Shown here one piece after another: positions 1 to 8,475 of a stretch of 24,332 nucleotides of DNA. The translations under genes were made by a program, and so were the position numbers. Within the stretch, counting starts at the first letter, position 1. Each line of letters starts with the position of its first letter. The stretch covers positions 1-24,332 of the forward strand of contig JAIWWG010000180.1 of the NCBI GenBank assembly GCA_025435555.1. Direction: 5' to 3'. A model generated the notes under the pieces. The model saw nothing but the letters and a program-made list of their open reading frames with translations. It was not told where the DNA came from and searched no databases. The stretch comes from Chytriomyces cf. hyalinus JEL632 (lineage: Eukaryota > Chytridiomycota > Chytridiomycetes > Chytridiales > Chytriomycetaceae).

Positions 1-1775
1 CTTTTGCTGTGCGTTCCTTGGCCAAGAGAGCCCAGTTGATGCCGTGTTGACTGAAGGGGATGCCAAGGTATGGTGCTGTCTGTGAGGAGGGGAGATCCGT
101 GCCATAGAGCTTGAGGGGACATTGCGCAGAGCAGGAGTTGGACCCAGGTAGATACACTTGGATGGCGAGAACCGGATTCCGACATCGTTGGACCATTCCT
201 CGCATGTTCGTAGCAAGACAGCAAGATCATGTTGGTTGGCGCCCACAAGCGATGTGTATCAGCAAACAGGAGATTGTTGAGGCGGATACCATTGATCATG
301 ATGCGCGGGATCCCAGGAGCATGGAGCCGGATTGAGAGACCATGGATGTGACAGTTGAAGAGCAGTGGCGAGAAGGTAGCACCCTGTAAAAGACCTCGTT
401 CATTGGCAATCGGATCACTAGTCACCCCAGCCACCACCAGACAGCACGAATTGTGGTCAAAAAGATCCTGGAGATGAATTCATCCAGCCCAAAGACTTGC
501 GAGAGCATTTGCCAGAGAACCCGTCGATCAGATGTCCAGCAGGATGGTTGATGCATGTTCATTGGTGTTCAGAGTGTCGTGGAGGACTATGGCTTGATCA
601 AGTGAGGACTGGCCGGGTCTGAAGCCACCTTGGAAGTCATCCAGTTGTTGCATTACAGGACTGAGTTCAGGGACAAGCAGCTGCTCATAGAGTCATCGGA
701 GTGTACATGTCAGCGCAATAGGCCGGTAGTTCGCAATGTCCTGGTCAGAGCCCTTCTTCTTGAAGACTGGCACAATGAGTGCCTTTCTCCAGTTGGATGG
801 GATGGTTGCAGCAGTGTGGATCATGGGCAGAAGTACGCCAAGGACATCAGCCTTACAGTCACCACCAGCTTTGATGAGTTCAGCTGGGATTCCATCGGAT
901 CCAGTAGCCTTGCCAAGAGGAAGCCCAGAGATTGCAGACTTGATCGCATCCAGAGTGAAGACTTCCAGAGTTGATCGCGAGTGGATTTCCTCAGGCGTGG
1001 GGGGTCCAGGTTGTGGGTGACCAGTGGGCATTGCACCGAAGGTAGTTCGAAAGTGTGCTGCATGCTCATTCATTTTCGCCGGGTCCAGTTTGCAGGTAGT
1101 GCGATCCTTTCATGACTTGACTCCTTTCACCATGCGCATAAATGATGACATGTTTTGGAGGACCGTGATCTTGTCAACAGCATCTTCGAAAAAGACTCGC
1201 TTGCAGGTGGTCAGATCGGCTCAGTACGTGCGTTGGTTATTGGTCAGCTCGGCAGCAAGTTGTTTGATTTTGAGACAGGACAGTTGTCCACGCTCAATTT
1301 CCTGTTGTACATTCACAAGCTCTTGCTGCGCGTTGTTGCGGCTTTGCTCAAGATAATCAGTCCAGAACTCTGACGGCAAGTGGTCAGCGACTTGAAGAAC
1401 CCCAATTGATTTTGATGCAGCATTTCGGAGCCAGGACAGGAAACATTCCCAGGACTCATTGATCAATTCTTGAGTTCTAGCATGGTTTGGTGTGTGAGTA
1501 ATGTTCAGGAGTAGGTCACGAGAAGTACTTCCCGGGAGGGGGGCGCCTACTGCAGGTTCAGCGGTGTGTGCATCGCACTGTGATGCACCCACGTTATACC
1601 CTGCAGCAGGGCTTTCCATGCGTGTTTGCAGCACATCCAGGCACATACATGCGTCCTGCTGCGTAGACAGAGATGGGTCACGAGTAGGACACTGGGGCGG
1701 GTGTGATGAGCTCGCAGAATGAGATGCTTGACTTCTGACAAACTCGGGTGATGCTGGTACAAGGGTGGGGGGCAC
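1..1775 (-). pseudogene. LINE ORF2 remnant (pre-RT region and reverse transcriptase)
   Basis: In an intact LINE this protein nicks target DNA and reverse-transcribes its own RNA. Here 1775-1221 is one open stretch of 184 codons. Its second half ('ESWECFLSWLRNAASKSIG', then a long Q/E/N helix) resembles the linker between endonuclease and RT. The frame breaks near 1220 and resumes at 1073-693 with RT blocks 0-2. The catalytic block-A region reads LLDI followed by a TGA stop (bases 530-528). The block-C box reads LLFADT where FADD is expected (about 253-266), which looks like loss of one Asp codon. No endonuclease domain is visible. Both catalytic aspartate sites are therefore damaged. Confidence 0.8.
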
Positions 1776-1809
1776 AAAATCGGTTAGTGACAGTGTGGCT
1801 GAAGCAGCA

Positions 1810-1814
1810 AAGCG
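1810..1814. repeat. Left target-site duplication of copia element A (AAGCG)
   Basis: AAGCG directly precedes the LTR start TGTTGAATTC and recurs at 6590-6594 directly after the 3' LTR end TTTCTACA. A 5-bp duplication is standard for Ty1/copia integration. It shows that 1815-6589 entered as one unit. Confidence 0.9.
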
Positions 1815-2274
1815 TGTTGAATTCAGTCGTAGGATGCGTAATTCTTTATTTACACATTGCCAATCTTAATTATTTCTTTACGATCACTCATCTTTCTTCT
1901 GGATGTTTTTCAGTCTCTGTCTTTTCATCCAATCATTTTATTTGATAGTTGTTTTACAAGCTACCTCTTTGTTCTGTTTTTTTTCTGATTCACACAATGG
2001 GTCACTTGACCATTGTTCTTAGTGTTTCGTATATGATATCTGCTTCTCCCTTGAGAACAGATCTTTATCTTCTACTATTTGCTCTCTGTTGCAGTATTGT
2101 TCTTATCGACTGTGTATATCCTTAGGTTAGCCAGTTATGATACTTCTTCTTTCTTACGCTAATAGTTGTATGATTCCTTAGTTGATATATTAAAGAGTAG
2201 TAACTATCGATACAAGCTTTAAGAACTTCACGAAGATCGCTATATAGTCATGTTCCAGCGCCTATATTTCTACA
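1815..2274 (+). repeat. 5' LTR of element A
   Basis: Starts TGTTGAATTC and ends TATTTCTACA, the TG...CA termini of copia LTRs, about 460 bp. It matches 3902-4359 in reverse and 6174-6589 directly. The LTR should hold the promoter and poly(A) signal. The AT-rich stretch 'ttgatatattaaagagtag' near 2185 could supply core promoter elements, but no TSS can be fixed. Confidence 0.9.
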
Positions 2275-2288
2275 CGTTATCAGCACCA
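2275..2288 (+). other. Primer-binding site complementary to the tRNA-Ile(IAU) anticodon arm
   Basis: The sequence cgttatcagcacca abuts the LTR end. Its complement, tggtgctgataacg, matches the anticodon stem-loop of eukaryotic tRNA-Ile (TGGTGCT-AAT-AACG as I recall it) at every position except the first anticodon base. That base is inosine in the mature tRNA and would be copied as if G, giving the C seen here. A primer ending around tRNA position 39-40 recalls Drosophila copia, which uses the 5' half of initiator tRNA-Met. The same site recurs in reverse at 3888-3901 and 20067-20080. Confidence 0.65.
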
Positions 2289-2335
2289 TTCTACTTGGAC
2301 GATTCAGTTTTATCAGAATATTTCAAGTTACAACA

Positions 2336-2973
2336 ATGTCAGACGATTCATACAAAGGACTTCCTGTCTTTGATGCAACGACTGAAAACTGGCCACTATT
2401 TTATCTGAAAGTTCGTCTCTACTTGGAGTCGAAGGATCTTCTATATATTATCACTCGTGACCGAGACGATCTACCTGTTGCTGGGGAATCAGCTGATCAG
2501 AAATCTCAACGTGTCAAGGAGGCCAGCACAAGAGCTAAAGACGATGTTAAAGTCAGAAGTCTCTTAGTCAACAAATTCTCGTCTGAGGCAGCCAATATGG
2601 TTGGCCGTGAGCCTTCAGCATTTTTAATGGTAAAAATTCTGGGTGAAAATTTTCAAAGTCAGTCAGCAAACTCAGTTCTAATTCGGCTGGACAAATTATT
2701 TGAGATCAAGTATGACTCTTCCAAGTCTATGTCGTCTCATATTTCAACCATCAATGCGTCAATTCAATCTTTGAAGGAATCTGGCGAACTTGATTGGGAT
2801 AAACTACATCAAGTAGTTCTGTTACGGTCGATCCCTCGTACTACTGAGTGGAATCCGATTACCAGTTCTCTCAAAACTATGGAGAGTGGTTTAACCAAGG
2901 AGAAAATTATTTGAACGTTGCTTGAAGCGGAAATCGATTCGAAATCCCAAGGAATGGGTCCACGGGAAAAATC
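2336..2973 (+). pseudogene. gag of element A, plus-strand copy, premature stop
   Basis: Encodes the capsid-like Gag that packages element RNA. The start MSDDSYKGLPVFDATTENWP and the following 'W..F..K.R.YLE' pattern are typical of copia Gag (UBN2-like fold). The ATG at 2336 lies 61 nt after the LTR. The reading frame ends at a TGA at 2912-2914, where the inverted copy has CGA (Arg), a single C-to-T change. Gag homology continues to 2973 and then meets the reversed LTR fragment. The C-terminal CCHC zinc knuckle is absent. Confidence 0.85.
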
Positions 2974-3185
2974 TGTAGAAATATAGACGCTGGCACGACT
3001 ATATAGCGATCGTCTTAGAAGTTCTTAAAGCTCGTATCGATAGTAACTACTCTTTTAATAGATCAACTAAAGACTCCACTATTAGCACAATAAACTAAGA
3101 AAGAATGTCGTAGCATGCAAACCTAAAGATATACGCAGTCGGTAAGAACAATACTGCAACAGAGCACAAAATAGTAGACGATAAG
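2974..3185 (-). repeat. Partial, diverged family-A LTR in reverse orientation
   Basis: Reads tgtagaaatatag... and reverse-matches the last ~210 bp of the family LTR, with many substitutions relative to the 1815 and 3902 copies. It most resembles the LTR piece at 24165-24332, so it belongs to a second LTR subfamily. It forms the loop of the large inverted repeat. Read on the minus strand it could be the remaining 3' LTR of a mini-element whose 5' LTR is 4359-3902. Its inner edge within about 3185-3200 is imprecise. Confidence 0.75.
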
Positions 3186-3840
3186 CTGTAGAACTTTTCT
3201 GAGATTTTTCCCGTGGACCCATTCCTTGGGATTTCGAATCGATTTCCGCTTCAAGCAACGTTCGAATAATTTTCTCCTTGGTTAAACCACTCTCCATAGT
3301 TTTGAGAGAACTGGTAATCGGATTCCACTCAGTAGTACGAGGGATCGACCGTAACAGAACTACTTGATGTAGTTTATCCCAATCAAGTTCGCCAGATTCC
3401 TTCAAAGATTGAATTGACGCGTTGATGGTTGAAATATGAGACGACATAGACTTGGAAGAGTCATACTTGATCTCAAATAATTTGTCCAGCCGAATTAGAA
3501 CTGAGTTCGCTGACTGACTTTGAAAATTTTCACCCAGAATTTTTACCATTAAAAATGCTGAAGGCTCACGGCCAACCATATTGGCTGCCTCAGACGAGAA
3601 TTTGTTGACTAAGAGACTTCTGACTTTAACATCGTCTTTAGCTCTTGTACTGGCCTCCTTGACACGTTGAGATTTCTGATCAGCTGATTCCCCAGCAACA
3701 GGTAGATCGTCTCGGTCACGAGTGATAATATATAGAAGATCCTTCGACTCCAAGTAGAGACGAACTTTCAGATAAAATAGTGGCCAGTTTTCAGTCGTTG
3801 CATCAAAGACAGGAAGTCCTTTGTATGAATCGTCTGACAT
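3082..3840 (-). CDS. gag of element A, inverted copy (longer open frame)
   Basis: Identical in its first ~190 residues to the plus-strand gag at 2336, apart from very few base differences. It keeps the frame where that copy has a stop: CGA Arg, then 'TLLEAEIDSKSQGMGPREKS'. From about 3199 downward the frame runs out of gag and into the reversed LTR fragment, so roughly the last 45 residues are LTR-derived and not Gag. No zinc knuckle is present. Expression would start from the reversed LTR at 4359-3902. A truncated Gag could act as a dominant interfering capsid protein, as known for yeast Ty1 copy-number control; that role is only an analogy here. Confidence 0.7.
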   Translation of the reverse strand: MSDDSYKGLPVFDATTENWPLFYLKVRLYLESKDLLYIITRDRDDLPVAGESADQKSQRVKEASTRAKDDVKVRSLLVNKFSSEAANMVGREPSAFLMVKILGENFQSQSANSVLIRLDKLFEIKYDSSKSMSSHISTINASIQSLKESGELDWDKLHQVVLLRSIPRTTEWNPITSSLKTMESGLTKEKIIRTLLEAEIDSKSQGMGPREKSQKSSTAYRLLFCALLQYCSYRLRISLGLHATTFFLSLLC

Positions 3841-3887
3841 TGTTGTAACTTGAAATATTCTGATAAAACTGAATCGTCCAAGTAGAA

Positions 3888-3901
3888 TGGTGCTGATAAC
3901 G
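3888..3901 (-). other. Primer-binding site of the inverted copy
   Basis: Exact reverse complement of the site at 2275-2288 (plus-strand reading tggtgctgataacg). It lies directly beside the reversed LTR end at 3902. Confidence 0.65.
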
Positions 3902-4359
3902 TGTAGAAATATAGGCGCTGGAACACGACTATATAGCGATCTTCGTGAAGTTCTTAAAGCTTGTATCGATAGTTACTACTCTTTAATATATCAACTAAGG
4001 AATCATACAACTATTAGCGTAAGAAAGAAGAAGTATCATAACTGGCTAACCTAAGGATATACGCAGTCGATAAGAACAATACTGCAACAGAGAGCAAATA
4101 GTAGAAGATAAAGATCTGTTCTCAAGGGAGAAGCAGATGTCAAATACGAAACACAAAGAACAATGGTCAAGTGACCCATTGTGTGAATCAAAAAAAACAG
4201 AACAAAGAGGTAGCTTGTAAAACAACTATCGAATAAAATGATTGGATGAAAAGACAGAGACTGAAAAACATCCAGAAGAAAGATGAGTGATCGTAAAGAA
4301 ATAATTAAGATTGGCAATGTGTAAATAAAGAATTATGCGTCCTACGACTGAATTCAACA
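3902..4359 (-). repeat. Full-length family-A LTR in reverse orientation
   Basis: About 458 bp, termini TGTAGAAATA...AATTCAACA on the plus strand, i.e. TGTTGAATT...TTTCTACA read in reverse. It is nearly identical to the 5' LTR at 1815-2274. It ends exactly where pol homology begins (4360). There is no 5-bp duplication around 2974-4359 (aaatc versus caacc), so this is not a simple secondary insertion. Confidence 0.9.
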
Positions 4360-6154
4360 CAACCAACGTCAAATTTGTGGAAATCAACATCACTGATCCT
4401 ATAAGTGATCAGGTCGCACCTCAAAATGTCGAATTTTATGGCGACGATATTGAGGATTCTCATGATCAGGAGGAGGTTGTTGATCAGGATGATGTCGAAA
4501 GTGTTGAATCTGAATTCAGTGAACTGGAGGAAGTAGCACCGCCTCGTCAATCATCACGTATTCCTGTACCACGTCAAATTTGTGCTTCATCAAGAAACTC
4601 AGTTCATTATGCTTTTCTATCCAACGGTATCAATGACAAGGACCCATGCATTGTGGAAGCTCGTACTGTTGAAATTAACCAACTCAAGAATTTTGGAGTT
4701 TGGGAACATGTACCGAAATCTAAAGATATGCACGTCATTGGGTGCAGGTTTGTTGATGTACAGAAAAAGGATTCTCAAGGTAATCCTGGTAAATTCAAGT
4801 CTCGATTGGTAGCTCAAGGTTTTACAATGATCGAGGGTGTCGAGTACTTTGACACGTTTGCACCGGTAGCCAGGCCGTATTCAATCAGGATGTTTATGAT
4901 CATGTGCTGTGATCACGATCTGGAGATGTATCAAGCTGACGTACGTAATGCTTTCGTTCAAGCCAAGCTGGATGACGAAGTGTACATGAGGCAACCTCCT
5001 GGATTTGAAGAGTACCCTTTTGGTAAAGATGTACCAACCGTTCTAAAGCTTCTACGGGCATTGTACGGTACAAAGCAAGCTGCTAGAGCGTGGAACAAGA
5101 CGTTTAGCAGTTCATTGAAAGATCTCGGTTTCAAGCCAAGTGTCTTCGACCCATGTATTTTCACACGTGGGAAACTCACGGACAAGGATTTCATCATGTT
5201 GATCCTGATCGTGGACGATTTTCTGTGTGGTATTGCCAGGAGCAACAAGTCTCTCTGGGCCAAGTTCGTTAAGGAGTTATCTGCCAAATTTGAAATCAAG
5301 GATTTAGGTGTAGTGGAACGTTTCGTTGGTATGCAAGTCATGAGGGACGAGTCTCGGATCTATCTATCACAGAAGCCATCTCTGGGTGAGATGCTAACTC
5401 ATTTTGGTATGACGGAAGCTACTACAAGGGAAATGCCAATGGTAGGCACTCCAGTAGCACCTTCAGATGACAACGACACCACAACACAACCTTACAGGAG
5501 TCTCATTGGATGTCTCTTGTACCCTACTCAATGGACAAGACCAGACCTAGCCTTTGCTGTTGGTAGTCTTAGTAGATTCAATAATAAGCCAAGTGATGTT
5601 CACTGGAAGCACGCTACCGATGTTTTACGGTACGTTAAACAATCACTGGACCTCTGTCTAGTGTTCACACGGTGCAAGGAGTTCCACCATGTCGGCTACG
5701 CGGATGCTGAATGGTTAACAGACACGATTGACTGTCGTTTCACATACGGCTACATCACGTTCTTGGACTCAAACATTATGCACTGGAAAAGTAAACGATC
5801 TGGAGGAGTTGTAGGTTCAACAACAGCTGCCGAATTGGAGAGCGTCTATATGTGCCTCACTCATATGATCTGGGAACGCGATTTACTCAAGTCTCTGGGA
5901 ATTGTAATGAAGAGGATGAAGATTTTCAATGACAATATGGCCTTGATCAAGATTCTGAACAGCGAAAGGATGCTGGACAGGACTAAGCACATGGCGGTGA
6001 AAATTGAGTTTATTTGTGAGTACATCAACAACAAGAGCTCAACGTGGAACACATCAGCACTACTGAAATGAAGGCTGACATGTTTACAAAGAGTCTTGGC
6101 AAGATTTTGTTCAAGAAGGGAGTGGATGGAATTGGTTTCGTAAGGCATACATGA
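4360..6154 (+). pseudogene. copia pol remnant: linker, reverse transcriptase and RNase H
   Basis: The open frame formally begins at an ATG at 4335 inside the reversed LTR, but pol homology starts at 4360. An acidic linker ('PPRQSSRIPVPRQ') precedes the RT. RT motifs seen: YFDTFAPVAR, ADVRNAFVQAKLDDEVYMRQ, LLRALYGTKQAARAWN, and the catalytic box as LIVDDFL (first residue Ile instead of Tyr, both Asp kept). RNase H motifs: YADAEW, STTAAELESVY, DNMALI and RTKHMAVK. The integrase and protease are missing. The frame ends at 6071. Homology ('VEHISTTEMKADMFTKSL') continues one frame over to a TGA at 6152-6154, which implies one base lost near 6037-6042. RT and RNase H look nearly intact, so the break is young. 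Confidence 0.88.
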
Positions 6155-6163
6155 TTGTACATG

Positions 6164-6589
6164 TGTGGAGGAGTGTTGAATTCAGTCGTAACTTTATTTA
6201 CACATTGCCAATCTTAATTATTTCTTTACGATCACTTTTCATCCAATCATTTTATTTGAAAGTTGTTTTACAAGCTACCTCTTTGTTCTGTTTTTTTCTC
6301 TGATTCACACAATGGGTCACTTGACCATTGTTCTTAGTGTTTCGTATTTGATATCTGCTTCTCCCTTGAGAACAGATCTTTATCTTCTACTATTTGCTCT
6401 CTGTTGCAGTATTGTTCTTATCGACTGTGTATATCCTTAGGTTAGCCAGTTATGATACTTCTTCTTTCTTACGCTAATAGTTGTATGATTCCTTAGTTGA
6501 TATATTAAAGAGTAGTAACTATCGATACAAGCTTTAAGAACTTCACGAAGATCGCTATATAGTCGTGTTCCAGCGCCTATATTTCTACA
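6164..6589 (+). repeat. Polypurine tract and 3' LTR of element A
   Basis: The tract tgtggaggag immediately precedes the LTR start TGTTGAATTC at 6174. The LTR ends TATTTCTACA at 6589. At about 416 bp it is shorter than the 5' LTR: it lacks ~13 bp just after the start and ~35 bp a little further in. Otherwise it is very similar. AAGCG follows. Confidence 0.88.
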
Positions 6590-6922
6590 AAGCGCGCAAA
6601 TGCGCTACGGTGGGGGTGTGGGGGTGCACTGAGAGAGTCCAACAGGGGGGGCACGGATGGTTTCAAACACTTTCTGTGTGGCTTCCTTAAGTGACTGTGG
6701 GGCACTGGCAAGGATGGCAGCACAGAGATTGACAGTGTGGGTGGCGTTGCAGAGTACAGCAAGGCATTTGGCAGCCTGTTCCTGCTGGGTGGGTTTGAGA
6801 GGCTGGCTATCGATGGCGAAAGCAAGAGGGTTGAAGGCGGCAGTGAGGACTTGTTGACTGCACTCTATAAGAACTTTCGCAACATCCACAACCACATCAG
6901 TTGGACAGTACAACTCTATTTT
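6590..6922 (-). pseudogene. Upstream remainder of the interrupted LINE
   Basis: If element A and one AAGCG copy are removed in mind, a minus-strand frame ('LSAPPHPHRSAFARF') runs straight into the frame at 1775 ('VPPTLVPASPEFVR') without a stop. These 333 bp are therefore the other half of the interrupted LINE. Another minus-strand frame from 6943 to 6605 ('DVVVDVAKVLIECSQQVLTA') is open but changes frame near 6630. Neither shows a domain I recognise. The right limit is where the 1.98-kb duplication begins. The bases 6590-6594 are the right AAGCG duplication. Confidence 0.6.
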
Positions 6923-7160
6923 TGATGTTTGAACCAAGTCCATCTAACATGCGCATATGCGTTCTCCAGTTTTCCATTTGGGACGCGTCTATTTGATTTT
7001 TTTTGTTTGGTGGGGTCTAACAAGAGACTTTTTTGTTATCGCTTTTGTTTACCGTGAATTACCGTGATCTCCGAGTCACTTTATTGCTTTGTTATATCTC
7101 TTTTTTTTTGTGTATATTGTTTGCTTTTTTTTTATTTTTGAGCGAATCGGGAGTGTAAAG

Positions 7161-7556
7161 TCAACAGCGGGAGGGAAAAAGAATGCCAAAGAGATGCATC
7201 CTTGTCACAAATACACTGTGTGTTGAGCTTCGAATAATCTGCACAGTTTTAATTTGAAGACCTTTCAGCTTGATTTCACCGTCCATTCTACCAAGAATCT
7301 GCTGCGACTGGGTGCAAAAAAACAAACAAGTCCCATTGTCGTCCAATATTCAGCGACTGTCCCAGAAGCAAACAAATGTCCTCATGTTGACATGCCGTCG
7401 AAAAAAATCCAACATGTGCTTTTGGTTTCGAACTCTGCAACTCTTGGACCCAACCGCGTTTTGATTCGGCACATCGAGTGCAGTGCCTGTCTGTCGCGTC
7501 TGATCAGCGTTTGAAACCGTTTCGATCAAGCGCCGCCAATCAAATCGAGCACTCAA
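7161..7556 (-). pseudogene. Remnant resembling the A7-A8 region of an adenylate-forming enzyme
   Basis: A single minus-strand frame from 7556 to 7161 is open except for one TGA. After the stop it reads ILDDNGT, then ILGRMDGEIKLKGLQIKTVQI. The spacing G-R-x-D-x-x-(I)-K-x-x-G-x-x-I matches the A8 core motif of acyl-CoA ligases and NRPS adenylation domains, and the preceding DDNG recalls the loop after A7. The rest of the domain is absent. It ends 27 residues later. An identical copy lies at 13477-13872, and a diverged piece of its 5' part at 20242-20322. The family call is tentative because it rests on one motif. Confidence 0.3.
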
Positions 7557-7567
7557 AATAATTTAAA

Positions 7568-7573
7568 TTTATT
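7568..7573 (-). terminator. Poly(A) signal AATAAA of the second candidate gene (copy 1)
   Basis: On the minus strand AATAAA lies about a dozen bases after the stop of the frame ending GFKFLKEN. This supports that frame as a true gene end. The equivalent in copy 2 is 13884-13889. Confidence 0.45.
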
Positions 7574-7582
7574 CGCAGCCCC

Positions 7583-8082
7583 TCAATTTTCCTTCAAAAA
7601 TTTGAAACCAAACCAGGTTGGCGGAATTCCAGGATGTACCACATCTGGCATTCGGTCAACACGTTTGCAATGGAACAAGTCCATCTGAGTTTGGCCCGTA
7701 TTCAGGGTGACTTGCTTCCATGCGTACTGGCTGGCTTGATGGTGAAAGAAGGGCTTTAGTGTCTTCAGAGGATACGTGCGTATTGTACGATATTCTCTTG
7801 GCTCCGATTGGTAATCGAGAAACGTACTAATCCTCGTCGTTTTGATCGGCTGAAGAAACCGAGGGAGTAGATGCAGATTTCGACGGAGTCCCTGATGCTG
7901 GTGCAGCAGATGCAGCTGCAAAAGGAGTTTGACTCAGCCGGCTTGGGACAGGGCTCGATGCAGCAGCTGGACTGGCGTTCGCTGCTAAATTTGTGGGAAG
8001 AAACAAACGGGTAAGATTGACGATGATGACGGATTCGATGCATTCACAACTAAATGGCTTATTTTCAGACTGTGGGCATGGT
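7583..8082 (-). CDS. Candidate host gene of unknown function downstream of the E2F promoter (exon structure unresolved)
   Basis: Two minus-strand stretches look coding. The first (about 8000-7827) is Ser/Ala/Pro-rich, contains 'TPSKSASTPSVSSADQNDED', and has a candidate splice acceptor with a pyrimidine tract (tttcttcccacaaatttag) at its start. The second (about 7830-7583), in another frame, reads 'QYAWKQVTLNTGQTQMDLF' and ends GIPPTWFGFKFLKEN, followed by AATAAA. The first minus-strand ATG after the promoter is at about 8082. I could not find splice sites that join the pieces in phase, and I recognise no family. The position downstream of a CCAAT/E2F promoter suggests S-phase regulation. A plus-strand reading also exists but is less convincing. 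Confidence 0.35.
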
Positions 8083-8164
8083 TGCTTCAAGAGTGAAGGA
8101 GGTGCAAGCAAAGAACGTTCGAAACGTTCCAGATATTGTGGGTGATGTTGACGTTGGTTTCACC

Positions 8165-8210
8165 TCTCGTCGCGCCAAAGAGAACCGAAGCGCACGCCCT
8201 GCCGATTGGA
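8165..8210 (-). promoter_or_regulatory. CCAAT box plus E2F-like site (promoter of the second candidate gene, copy 1)
   Basis: On the minus strand CCAAT (8209-8205) is followed about 30 bases downstream by CTTTGGCGCGAC, close to the E2F/DP consensus TTTSGCGC. The same block occurs in copy 2 (14481-14526), and a diverged homologue with a perfect TTTTGGCGCGAA lies on the plus strand at 16196-16238. CCAAT+E2F pairs are a known layout of G1/S promoters. Confidence 0.5.
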
Positions 8211-8365
8211 CGATGCAGAAGAGAGCAAGAACGGCGGAGGAAGGAAGGGAAGCGATGAACATCCAATGCCCCTTCCTTTACCAATAAAAAGTGGTGTCAG
8301 TGCAAAAGTGGTTCTGTCATTCTCTCCTTTCACGCATTTGAACCCAATCTCAAACAAGTCGCGCT

Positions 8366-8371
8366 TTTATT
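8366..8371 (-). terminator. Poly(A) signal AATAAA of the KEN-box gene (copy 1)
   Basis: Minus-strand AATAAA about 105 bases downstream of the KEN-box gene stop at 8476. The next promoter starts about 150 bases further, giving a tandem head-to-tail gene pair. Confidence 0.4.
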
Positions 8372-8475
8372 AAACACAATATGAAACAAACTCGATTAAG
8401 CGATGCGAACTTTCCCAAAAAGCCACACGTTTGCCAACTGAAAAAAAACAGGAACTGACAGACTCGATATTAATG

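Larger units (their letters stand above)
1..1814 (-). mobile_element. Degenerate LINE (non-LTR retrotransposon), minus strand, running off the left edge
   Basis: The minus strand encodes pieces of a LINE ORF2: the region before the reverse transcriptase (RT), then the RT itself. Recognisable RT blocks occur in the expected order. 'GLPLGKATGSDGIPAELIK' and 'NYRPIAL' lie in 693-1073, 'FQGGFRPGQSSLDQA' near 590-640, 'GLLQGATFSPLLFN' near 350-395, and 'YLGIPFSQHGINWALL' near 20-75. The element continues beyond base 1. Its upstream part lies across the family-A copia insertion, at 6590-6922. It is dead, with frame breaks and stops throughout. The LINE assignment is firm from motif order; the clade is not determined. 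Confidence 0.85.
1815..6589 (+). mobile_element. Composite Ty1/copia element (family A) with internal inverted LTR-gag copy
   Basis: Order on the plus strand: 5' LTR (1815-2274), tRNA primer-binding site, gag to 2973, a partial LTR fragment in reverse orientation (2974 to about 3185), gag reversed (about 3840-3199), reversed primer-binding site (3888-3901), a full reversed LTR (3902-4359), pol from the integrase/RT linker onward (4360-6154), purine tract, 3' LTR (6174-6589). Protease and integrase are absent. A 5-bp duplication brackets the whole. The two gag copies are almost identical, so the rearrangement is recent. Either an inverted LTR-gag-partial-LTR mini-element replaced the middle of a standard element, or the composite formed during reverse transcription and was integrated in trans. 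Confidence 0.9.

Noticed and set aside
2974-4359. Independent insertion of a mini-element into family-A copia
   Set aside because: Flanking five bases differ (aaatc and caacc), and the host element lost its protease and integrase at the same place, so it is not a clean insertion.
8054-8287. Plus-strand frame of 77 codons ending in a stop that overlaps AATAAA
   Set aside because: It overlaps the CCAAT/E2F block on the opposite strand, lacks a supported upstream exon in phase, and the block is conserved as promoter-like DNA in a third copy where this frame is not kept.
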